From: Chitinophagaceae bacterium
GTDB taxonomy: Bacteria; Bacteroidota; Bacteroidia; Chitinophagales; Chitinophagaceae
DNA length: 64,000 nucleotides
Direction: 5' to 3'
NCBI GenBank assembly: GCA_016787085.1
Contig: JAEUVJ010000003.1
Coordinates: 1 to 64,000, forward strand
Part shown: positions 32,681-38,966 of the stretch, one piece after another
How positions within the stretch are numbered: position 1 is the stretch's first letter
Layout of the letters: each line of letters opens with the position of its first letter
The notes under the pieces: model-generated
The model's database searches: none
Told to the model about the DNA's origin: nothing
The model's input: only the letters and a program-made list of their open reading frames with translations
Translations under genes and position numbers: made by a program

Positions 32681-33973
32681 ATGGCAGAATCAAGAACGGT
32701 CGCATTTCACACACTTGGCTGCAAGCTCAATTTTTCAGAGACCTCTTCTCTTTCCCGTATGCTGGAGCAGGAAGGTTTTGAGAAAAAAGAGTTTGACGAC
32801 GTGGCCGATGTATATGTGATCAATACCTGTTCAGTCACGGATAATGCCGATAAAGAATGCCGCCAGATCGTACGTCGTATTCAAAGAAAAGCCCCGGAAA
32901 GTTTTGTAGTGATCACCGGGTGCTACGCACAGTTAAAACCAAAAGAAATATCCGCCATACCCGGTGTTGACCTTGTTCTTGGAGCTGCTGAAAAATTCAA
33001 TATAGCCAAACATATACGTGAACTGGCCAAAGGCGATCCCGCAAAGATCTGCAGTTGTGATATTGGAGAAGTATCTGGCTTTCATTCTTCCTGGTCGGTG
33101 AATGACCGCACCAGGACCTTTCTGAAGGTACAGGACGGATGCGATTATAATTGTTCTTTCTGTACTATCCCGATGGCGAGAGGGAAAAGCCGTAGCGACA
33201 GTATCGCCAATGTAGTAAAGAATGCGGAAGAATTAGCGGCTAATGGTGTAAAAGAGATCGTACTGACGGGGGTGAACCTTGGCGATTTTGGGAAAGGCCC
33301 CGATGGCGCCGGCGTCAATATCAGCATCGGCGGCCGTGAAGAGAATTTCTTTGAACTCGTAAAAGAACTGGATAAGGTAAAAGGAATACAACGCTACCGC
33401 ATCTCCTCCATCGAACCGAACCTGCTTACCAATGAGATCATTGAGTTTGTAGCCAATAGCGATAAGTTCATGCCGCATTTTCATATTCCCCTGCAAAGCG
33501 GAAGTAATAAAATGCTCGGGCAGATGCGTCGTCGTTATAAAAGAGAATTGTATGCTGACAGGGTAAACCTGATTAAGACCCTGATGCCACATGGTGCTAT
33601 TGGCGTGGATGTGATCGTGGGCTTTCCCGGCGAAACAGAGGAAGACTTCAGAGACACATTTGACTTCCTGCATTCGCTGGATGTTTCGTACCTCCATGTA
33701 TTCACTTATTCGGAAAGGGATAATACCCATGCATTGACATTGAATCCTGTCGTGCCGGTGAATGTACGGCATGAGCGAAATAAAACACTGCGCAACCTGT
33801 CCTACATGAAAATGCAGTACTTCACGCAGCTACATAGCGGTCAAACCCGCAAAGTGCTGTTTGAACATCATGATAAGAATGGAATGATGGAAGGTTATAC
33901 CGATAATTACATCCGTATCACTACCCCCTTCCGGGAAGAATGGGTGAATACTATTGTAGAGTGGAAGATGTAG
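32681..33973 (+). CDS. mtaB: tRNA (t6A37 C2)-methylthiotransferase MtaB
   Basis: 430 residues from ATG 32681; the frame is open another 41 codons but the residues there do not fit the family. Converts t6A to ms2t6A at position 37 of tRNAs reading ANN codons. UPF0004 domain with L-G-C-K-L-N, N-T-C-S-V-T and G-C-Y-A-Q supplying the first cluster cysteines; radical SAM motif C-D-Y-N-C-S-F-C; then a TRAM-like C-terminus. The stop codon abuts the 3' end of a converging tRNA-Val gene. Confidence 0.93.
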   Translation: MAESRTVAFHTLGCKLNFSETSSLSRMLEQEGFEKKEFDDVADVYVINTCSVTDNADKECRQIVRRIQRKAPESFVVITGCYAQLKPKEISAIPGVDLVLGAAEKFNIAKHIRELAKGDPAKICSCDIGEVSGFHSSWSVNDRTRTFLKVQDGCDYNCSFCTIPMARGKSRSDSIANVVKNAEELAANGVKEIVLTGVNLGDFGKGPDGAGVNISIGGREENFFELVKELDKVKGIQRYRISSIEPNLLTNEIIEFVANSDKFMPHFHIPLQSGSNKMLGQMRRRYKRELYADRVNLIKTLMPHGAIGVDVIVGFPGETEEDFRDTFDFLHSLDVSYLHVFTYSERDNTHALTLNPVVPVNVRHERNKTLRNLSYMKMQYFTQLHSGQTRKVLFEHHDKNGMMEGYTDNYIRITTPFREEWVNTIVEWKM

Positions 33974-34048
33974 TGGAACGTACTGGACTCGAACCAGTGA
34001 CCCCTACTCTGTCAAAGTAATGCTCTAAACCAACTGAGCTAACGTTCC
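33974..34048 (-). tRNA. tRNA-Val (GAC)
   Basis: 75 bases; acceptor GGAACGT with ACGTTCC, anticodon stem TTACT/AGTAG around TTGACAG (anticodon GAC), T arm CTGGTTCGAGTCCAG. Discriminator A at 33974, no encoded CCA (the next bases read CTA), in contrast to the tRNA-Lys. A TATTTTTG -7 element lies at 34056-34063 on the minus strand. The 3' end touches the mtaB stop codon, leaving no spacer terminator. Confidence 0.95.
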
Positions 34049-34148
34049 GGGACAGCAAAAATAGCCGCTTTTTGATCTTTCTCCGCTTTCAGAGGATAAT
34101 TTTTCCACCTGCGCAACATAATCCATTTTAACTTGTCTTAATTACAGG

Positions 34149-34439
34149 ATGACGAAATACCAGGTGACGATACGCTTTGAAATGGATGACCAGTTCATGG
34201 AACTGGTGCCTCCCCACAGGACTTATATCAATTACCTGATCAATAAGGAAATCATAGATCAATATGCTGTCAGTATGGAAACACAGAGAGTGTGGATAAC
34301 GCTGACTGCCAAAACCAGGAACGAAGTAGAAAAGATACTGGCAAAATCGCCGTTGCACAAATACTGGACAATTGAAATAGATGAACTATTCGTACTGGAC
34401 GGACAGCATTATCGGCTGCCGGCGGTACAGCCAAATTAA
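34149..34439 (+). CDS. YCII/muconolactone-isomerase-like small protein
   Basis: 96 residues with a ferredoxin-like pattern: K-Y-Q-V-T-I-R-F-E strand, V-P-P-H-R-T-Y-I-N-Y-L-I-N helix, Y-A-V-S-M-E-T-Q-R-V-W-I-T strand, E-V-E-K-I-L-A-K-S-P-L-H-K-Y helix, W-T-I-E-I-D-E-L strand. This resembles the dimeric YCII/muconolactone isomerase group. Catalytic role unknown. Followed by a repeat mosaic. Confidence 0.65.
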   Translation: MTKYQVTIRFEMDDQFMELVPPHRTYINYLINKEIIDQYAVSMETQRVWITLTAKTRNEVEKILAKSPLHKYWTIEIDELFVLDGQHYRLPAVQPN

Positions 34440-34440
34440 A

Positions 34441-34578
34441 TTCCCGATTCCTAATTAACTATTGCCTATTCACTATTGACTACTGCCCACTTTTCCGCCT
34501 TGTCATCCTGAGCCTGTCGAAGGGCACTACTCACACCTTCCTATCATCATCACATCTCCAAATTTCCAAATTGGCACA
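34441..34578. repeat. Mosaic of three intergenic word repeats between convergent genes
   Basis: Three blocks stand side by side: ACTATTG-type words (about 34455-34490), a TGTCATCCTGAGCCTGTCGA block (about 34499-34521), which I know as a dispersed repeat in many Bacteroidota genomes, and ATTTCCAAATT-type words (about 34556-34575). No reading frame. The blocks run up to both neighbouring stop codons. Confidence 0.6.
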
Positions 34579-35130
34579 TCATCTCACTCCCGCCCACTTC
34601 GGTTTCATCTTCATCACTTTCTTATATACAGGACAGTCTTCTGCATGTGCTCCCGGCAAATAACCTGTACTCATCAGGAATTCATTGACGATCTCACCTC
34701 CTGTAAACCGGAATGTCACTTTAAATATCTTCACCCATTCATCTTTTGTTTTCGGATGATGATGGTTCAGCCAGTTCTTTAATGAGCCGAACTCTTTTTG
34801 AATGACCTTTATCTTTTTGGCATTGTCAATGGTCGCCTCGATCTTCAGCCGGTTGCGGATGATACCTGCATCCTGCATCAGTTTTTCTTTTTTCTTTTCT
34901 GTATAGCGGGCCACCTTATCAATATCAAACTGATCAAAGGCCTTAAAGAAATTATCTTTCTTTTTCAGGATCGTCTCCCAGCTCAGGCCTGCCTGGTTTA
35001 TTTCAAGGACCAGTCTTGCAAATAACTCATTATCGGAATGAAGGGGGAATCCATATTCTTTGTTATGATAATGCTCATGAACAGTGCCTTTTCCTTTGTG
35101 TTGTACGAAGTCGCAGTAAGTAGTTGCCAT
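34579..35130 (-). CDS. tag: DNA-3-methyladenine glycosylase I
   Basis: 183 residues. Removes 3-methyladenine from alkylated DNA. The family layout is complete: a cysteine near the start (Y-C-D-F), H-E-H-Y-H-N-K-E-Y-G-F-P, F-A-R-L-V-L-E-I-N-Q-A-G-L-S-W, and the C-terminal G-A-H-A-E-D-C-P-V-Y that supplies the other zinc ligands. Length is normal. Ends at the repeat mosaic. Confidence 0.92.
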   Translation of the reverse strand: MATTYCDFVQHKGKGTVHEHYHNKEYGFPLHSDNELFARLVLEINQAGLSWETILKKKDNFFKAFDQFDIDKVARYTEKKKEKLMQDAGIIRNRLKIEATIDNAKKIKVIQKEFGSLKNWLNHHHPKTKDEWVKIFKVTFRFTGGEIVNEFLMSTGYLPGAHAEDCPVYKKVMKMKPKWAGVR

Positions 35131-35165
35131 ACTGCAATTTGCCCCTAAAAATGATGGAAAAAAAT

Positions 35166-35196
35166 TTGATGGGGAAACGGCATACCCCTATCTTTG
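35166..35196 (+). promoter_or_regulatory. Promoter of tRNA-Val (TAC)
   Basis: TTG at 35166-35168, 20 bases, TATCTTTG at 35189-35196: an exact consensus match, 13 bases before the tRNA. Confidence 0.85.
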
Positions 35197-35209
35197 CCGT
35201 CCGCAAAAA

Positions 35210-35284
35210 GGGAGTTTAGCTCAGCTGGTTCAGAGCATCTGCCTTACAAGCAGAGGGTCGGCGGTTCGATCCCGTCAACTCCCA
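35210..35284 (+). tRNA. tRNA-Val (TAC)
   Basis: 75 bases; acceptor GGGAGTT with AACTCCC, anticodon stem TCTGC/GCAGA around CTTACAA (anticodon TAC), T arm with GGTTCGATCCC, discriminator A at 35284, no CCA encoded. Own promoter upstream and terminator directly downstream. With the GAC tRNA 1.2 kb away, this window covers all four valine codons. Confidence 0.95.
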
Positions 35285-35289
35285 CAAAG

Positions 35290-35319
35290 CCTCAATTTTA
35301 TTGAGGTTTTCTTTTTTTA
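35290..35319 (+). terminator. Terminator of tRNA-Val (TAC)
   Basis: CCTCAAT (35290-35296) pairs with ATTGAGG (35300-35306), three-base loop, then a T-rich tail to 35319. Confidence 0.85.
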
Positions 35320-35323
35320 CGTA

Positions 35324-35716
35324 CTAATTAGTAGCTGGTGGCTCCCACAGTTCAATTTTATTTCCTTCCGGATCCAGTATCCAGCCAAACTTTCCGTACT
35401 CTTCATTTAATGGGTCACCGGCAACAGTTACTCCATCGGCTCTTAGCTGATCCAGCAATTCATGCAGATTATGTACACGAAGATTGATCATCACTTGTTT
35501 TTCACTCGGGTTAAAGTAAGCGCTGTCAGCCGCGAAAAAGGAAAGCACATTGGAGCCGGGTGTCAGCTTCCCCTGCTCATCGGTAAAAGGCAGGTCAATA
35601 TAGCTGTTTCCATTGAACCCAATACCCAGGTGTTGCTGGTACCAGGCAGCCAGTGCCTGCGGATCACGGGCTTTGATAAAAACCCCGCCAAGACCGGTTA
35701 TCTTTTTCATGCTCAT
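35324..35716 (-). CDS. VOC family (glyoxalase-fold) protein
   Basis: 130 residues; the first ATG is at 35716 with a second at 35710. V-F-I-K-A-R-D-P-Q-A-L-A-A-W-Y-Q-Q-H-L-G, V-H-N-L-H-E-L-L-D-Q-L, and the end Y-G-K-F-G-W-I-L-D-P-E-G-N-K-I-E-L-W-E-P are typical of the vicinal oxygen chelate fold. The metal-binding glutamate of the final strand is present. Reaction unknown. Confidence 0.85.
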   Translation of the reverse strand: MSMKKITGLGGVFIKARDPQALAAWYQQHLGIGFNGNSYIDLPFTDEQGKLTPGSNVLSFFAADSAYFNPSEKQVMINLRVHNLHELLDQLRADGVTVAGDPLNEEYGKFGWILDPEGNKIELWEPPATN

Positions 35717-35774
35717 AGTTTTATCGAATTTACAAAACTGGAGGTGAAACGCTACCGGAACTGATTTTAATTTC

Positions 35775-35782
35775 TATTTTTG
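35775..35782 (+). promoter_or_regulatory. -7 promoter element of clpS
   Basis: TATTTTTG, twenty bases before the clpS start codon. No matching TTG found upstream. Confidence 0.5.
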
Positions 35783-35801
35783 TACCAGAATTTTTCTGGC
35801 G

Positions 35802-36104
35802 ATGGCAACGACAAAGACAGATACCCTTATTGACAGCCGTAGTGAAACAGATGTGCTCACCAGCCCGGATGAGCCCTGCAGTCTTATTGTCTGGAACGAT
35901 GAAGTGAATACGTTCGAATGGGTGATCGAAACACTGATCGAAATATGCGGCCACTCTTATGAACAGGCAGAACAATGCTCCTATATCATCCACTTCAAGG
36001 GGAAATATGCAGTAAAGGAAGGTTCGTACGATGATCTGAAACCCCTTTGCGACGCTATCACTGAAAGAGGTATTGGCGCCACCGTTGAAATAGTAGCGGT
36101 TTAA
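35802..36104 (+). CDS. clpS: ATP-dependent Clp protease adaptor ClpS
   Basis: 100 residues. Binds N-degrons (Leu, Phe, Trp, Tyr at the N-terminus) and hands them to ClpAP. W-N-D-E-V-N-T-F-E-W-V-I-E-T-L lines the pocket, A-E-Q-C-S-Y-I-I-H-F-K-G-K matches the second conserved block. The first ~25 residues are the usual flexible extension. The aat gene follows 45 bases later, so the enzyme that makes the degron and the adaptor that reads it are co-transcribed. Confidence 0.92.
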   Translation: MATTKTDTLIDSRSETDVLTSPDEPCSLIVWNDEVNTFEWVIETLIEICGHSYEQAEQCSYIIHFKGKYAVKEGSYDDLKPLCDAITERGIGATVEIVAV

Positions 36105-36149
36105 TATTCATCTTTATCCCTTTTATCTTCGCTGTTACATTTATAACTG

Positions 36150-36800
36150 ATGCCTTTGTTTGCATTGGATAAGGAATTGGTATTCCCTCCCGTTCATCTC
36201 GCTGAACCGGACGGTTTGTTAGCCATGGGTGGTGACCTGTCACCGGAAAGATTATTGCTCGCTTACACAAGCGGGATCTTTCCCTGGTATGAAGGTGATC
36301 ATATACTTTGGTGGTGCCCTGACCCCCGGTTCGTTCTTTTCCCGGATGAATTAAAGATCAGCAAAAGCATAAGACCCCTGCTCAACAGGAACGAATTTGA
36401 GTTTACGATCAATCAGGCATTTCCAAAGGTCATTCACCACTGCAAGAAAATTATCCGCCCCGGCCAGAGTGGTACCTGGATCACAGATGAGGTGGAGAAT
36501 GCGTATATCAGAATGCATGAGCTCGGGTATGCGCATAGCGCCGAGGTATGGAAAGATGGTGAACTGGCAGGCGGGCTTTATGGTATCAGGCTGGGAAAAG
36601 TATTCTTTGGCGAAAGCATGTTCAGCCTGCAAAGCAATGCTTCGAGGTATGCCTTTATTAAATATGTACAGCACATAAAAAAAGAAGGTATCCAGTTGAT
36701 AGATTGCCAGATCTATACTGAGTACCTTGAAAGTATGGGAGCAACAATGATCTTGCGTAAAGACTTTACCAGGCTGCTGAATGAGCTCATACAGCCCTGA
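36150..36800 (+). CDS. aat: Leucyl/phenylalanyl-tRNA--protein transferase
   Basis: 216 residues. Adds Leu or Phe from tRNA to proteins with N-terminal Lys or Arg, making ClpS substrates. Family blocks: F-P-P-V-H-L-A-E-P-D-G-L-L-A-M-G-G-D-L, Y-T-S-G-I-F-P-W-Y, W-W-C-P-D-P-R-F-V-L, G-T-W-I-T and G-G-L-Y-G-I-R-L-G-K-V-F-F-G-E-S-M-F-S. Length matches the family. Same operon as clpS. Confidence 0.95.
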   Translation: MPLFALDKELVFPPVHLAEPDGLLAMGGDLSPERLLLAYTSGIFPWYEGDHILWWCPDPRFVLFPDELKISKSIRPLLNRNEFEFTINQAFPKVIHHCKKIIRPGQSGTWITDEVENAYIRMHELGYAHSAEVWKDGELAGGLYGIRLGKVFFGESMFSLQSNASRYAFIKYVQHIKKEGIQLIDCQIYTEYLESMGATMILRKDFTRLLNELIQP

Positions 36801-36804
36801 ACGT

Positions 36805-37536
36805 TCAGAAGCGTGTCTGCAGGTAATGTGGCAGCATCGCCCTCCAGGTATCCCAGTCATGTGGCCACTCAGTACCCCATTGGTCCAGCTCATACCAGAT
36901 GCCTTTATCATATAACACTTTCGCAAAACGGCCGCTGGCGCCCGGATCCTCATAAGCGCCACCGCCAGTCACAATATGTATGTTCTTGCTTTGCCTTATT
37001 TGTTCCAGGATAGCATGATCGGCCAGTTTCGGCATATAATGCATCGGGCTGTTGAAATAAACATGATCATCATAGTGGCCTTTCGTGTATTCTGTCAGAT
37101 CATATACCCCGCTCATCGCGATGACCCCATTGATGATATCAGGACGTTTTAAAAACAGATTCATGCTATGCAGCGCCCCGAATGAAGCACCGCAGGTGAT
37201 AACAGGTGTGTCCAGGCTCGTACTGTTCCTGATAAAAGGTACTACCTCATTGAATACGTAATCATTCCATTGCTGGTGACGGACGGATTTATGCCACGGA
37301 TCCATATTGTTGTTCATCCAGCTTTCGTTATTGATACTGTCAATGGAAAAAACTTTCACTTTGCCTTCATTGATAAAAGGCGCCAGGTGGTTCATTAACT
37401 GGAAGCGTTCGTACTCAAGGTAGTCGGCAGCAGCAGTTGGCACCAGTAATAATGCAAATCCATAATCGCCATAAACCGCCACAGGCATTTCTTTATTGAG
37501 CGAGGGACTGTGCCAGGATGCCAGTTGTCTTTTCAT
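36805..37536 (-). CDS. Esterase family alpha/beta hydrolase (esterase D-like)
   Basis: 243 residues without signal peptide. Nucleophile elbow G-A-S-F-G-A with serine near residue 113, catalytic histidine in W-P-H-D-W-D-T-W near residue 228, acid probably in the G-G-G-A-Y-E-D-P loop. Similar 'putative esterase' proteins act on acyl esters; substrate unknown. Its stop lies four bases from the aat stop. Confidence 0.8.
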   Translation of the reverse strand: MKRQLASWHSPSLNKEMPVAVYGDYGFALLLVPTAAADYLEYERFQLMNHLAPFINEGKVKVFSIDSINNESWMNNNMDPWHKSVRHQQWNDYVFNEVVPFIRNSTSLDTPVITCGASFGALHSMNLFLKRPDIINGVIAMSGVYDLTEYTKGHYDDHVYFNSPMHYMPKLADHAILEQIRQSKNIHIVTGGGAYEDPGASGRFAKVLYDKGIWYELDQWGTEWPHDWDTWRAMLPHYLQTRF

Positions 37537-37565
37537 GATATAAATTTTGGTGATGATATGATGTT

Positions 37566-38096
37566 TTATTGCAGGTCCTGCAGAAAAATGACCCTGCAGT
37601 TAAATTTTGGTCTGTCTCCTTTGGGTACGATCACGATGATACGGTTAGTGGCTGTTTGCCCGCTTCTAAGTGCATAGCCTGCCTGTGCATACACAGTTCT
37701 GTACTTCTCTTTCACTGATTCATCCGGTATTCTGACATTGACATACCAGGGCTTGGCGCTGACAGTCCCTTTTTTTGCCGTCAGTCTTTTGCCTGTCGCA
37801 TTGGTACAGTTGAACTCGGCGATCATGATATCATCTTCCGTTCTGTTGTTATTATTACCGCCGGGTCTGAAAGGGATCAGTTTCAGGCAACCGCTGTTAT
37901 TGGTAACAGTCAGGTTGACCTCGTACCGGTCATAATCTTCGCCTTTCACTTCTTTGGAACTTTCGTTGGTGATATAATACCCATACTCCAGCCCGTTGTA
38001 AACATAGGGTTTGCCTTCCTCCAGGCTGACCACCTGCTGGCTAAACGCCAGTTGCTGCAAACACAATAAAAGCAGCAAAACTGCTGTTTTTCTCAT
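37566..38096 (-). CDS. Secreted protein of unknown function
   Basis: 176 residues from ATG 38096, with a signal peptide R-K-T-A-V-L-L-L-L-L-C-L-Q-Q-L-A-F-S. The mature part is beta-rich with two cysteines (G-C-L-K-L, F-N-C-T-N) and a third near the end. N-x-[ST]-rich. No family recognised. Transcribed with or shortly before the esterase gene (29 bases apart). Confidence 0.6.
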   Translation of the reverse strand: MRKTAVLLLLLCLQQLAFSQQVVSLEEGKPYVYNGLEYGYYITNESSKEVKGEDYDRYEVNLTVTNNSGCLKLIPFRPGGNNNNRTEDDIMIAEFNCTNATGKRLTAKKGTVSAKPWYVNVRIPDESVKEKYRTVYAQAGYALRSGQTATNRIIVIVPKGDRPKFNCRVIFLQDLQ

Positions 38097-38234
38097 AAGC
38101 GATCTTTCTGCGAATATAGAGCAACAGCCCATAAGGCAGCATAGGCGCACCCAGGGCTTAAGAGTAATGTCGTCCTCCGGCAAAGCCATTTATAAGAGTA
38201 TTCCCCAGAATTATCAAAAAAAATGAAGGTTGGA

Positions 38235-38266
38235 CTTGGTAAATCAACCAAGTAATACTACTTTAG
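38235..38266 (+). promoter_or_regulatory. Promoter with inverted repeat over the -33 box
   Basis: TTG (38236-38238), 20 bases, TACTTTAG (38259-38266). A perfect inverted repeat CTTGGT-N6-ACCAAG at 38235-38252 covers the -33 box, a likely operator. The start codon of the receiver protein is 135 bases downstream, leaving a long leader with no clear structure. This lies in the 305-base gap 38097-38401, where nothing else was recognised. Confidence 0.5.
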
Positions 38267-38401
38267 ATTTCAGTATATTTACTAAGTATAAAATCCTTCC
38301 ATTTTACGGAAAATCCCCATCCTCTTCCTTCTAAGCCACTGAAAATTAATTTTTAAAGGATCTGTATTGCTGTCAATCTTGTCAAATCAAACAAACGAAT
38401 C

Positions 38402-38824
38402 ATGCCGTACCCTATAAAAATTGTGCTGGTGGATGACCATGAGCTGATCAGGGAGTCGTGGAAACTTTTGCTGGACAAAGATGACCGCTTCAGTGTGATT
38501 GGCCAGTGCAGCGACGGAGCAGAAGCCATAGATTTGGCGGCCCTGCTACTGCCTGATATCATGCTGATGGATATAAATATGTCACCGGTGAACGGTTTCG
38601 AAGCCACCAAAAGGATCACAGAGGCTGTTCCCTCCGTCAGGATCATAGGGGTCACTACCAACAATAATCCAAGATATGCTGCCAAACTGTTCTCGCACGG
38701 CGCCAAAGGCTTTGTAACCAAAACATCAGCTTTCGACGAGCTGAAGATCGCTATTGAGCGGGTCTATAATGGGGAAGAATACCTCTGCCTGGAACTAAGG
38801 CGAAGGTCATCGGGCAAACACTGA
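38402..38824 (+). CDS. Single-domain response regulator (NarL-type receiver without HTH)
   Basis: 140 residues, one receiver domain: I-V-L-V-D-D-H-E-L-I-R-E-S-W, phospho-accepting aspartate in I-M-L-M-D-I-N-M-S-P-V-N-G near residue 60, T-T at the switch position, and G-F-V-T-K-T-S with the conserved lysine. It ends at E-E-Y-L-C-L-E-L-R-R-R where NarL/FixJ proteins would continue into the LuxR-type HTH. No HTH remnant follows the stop, so it is probably a true stand-alone receiver, known in related genomes, rather than a recent truncation. Confidence 0.85.
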   Translation: MPYPIKIVLVDDHELIRESWKLLLDKDDRFSVIGQCSDGAEAIDLAALLLPDIMLMDINMSPVNGFEATKRITEAVPSVRIIGVTTNNNPRYAAKLFSHGAKGFVTKTSAFDELKIAIERVYNGEEYLCLELRRRSSGKH

Positions 38825-38909
38825 CAATACCCCTCTATAGGATTCCTTTGGACCTCTCCGGCTCTCATTCTGCTTTTCTTTCCTGCTTCGCTATATAGGC
38901 AAAACCGGG

Positions 38910-38917
38910 TAAATTTG
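38910..38917 (+). promoter_or_regulatory. -7 promoter element of valS
   Basis: TAAATTTG, fifty bases before the valS start codon. No TTG at the expected spacing. Confidence 0.45.
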
Positions 38918-38966
38918 CCGCCTTGAACCGTATTACTTCGGCATCATAAACAGCAAGGGGAACGCA

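Noticed and set aside
38402..38824. Truncated NarL-type regulator as pseudogene
   Set aside because: No HTH remnant follows in any frame and stand-alone receivers of this form are common in related bacteria.
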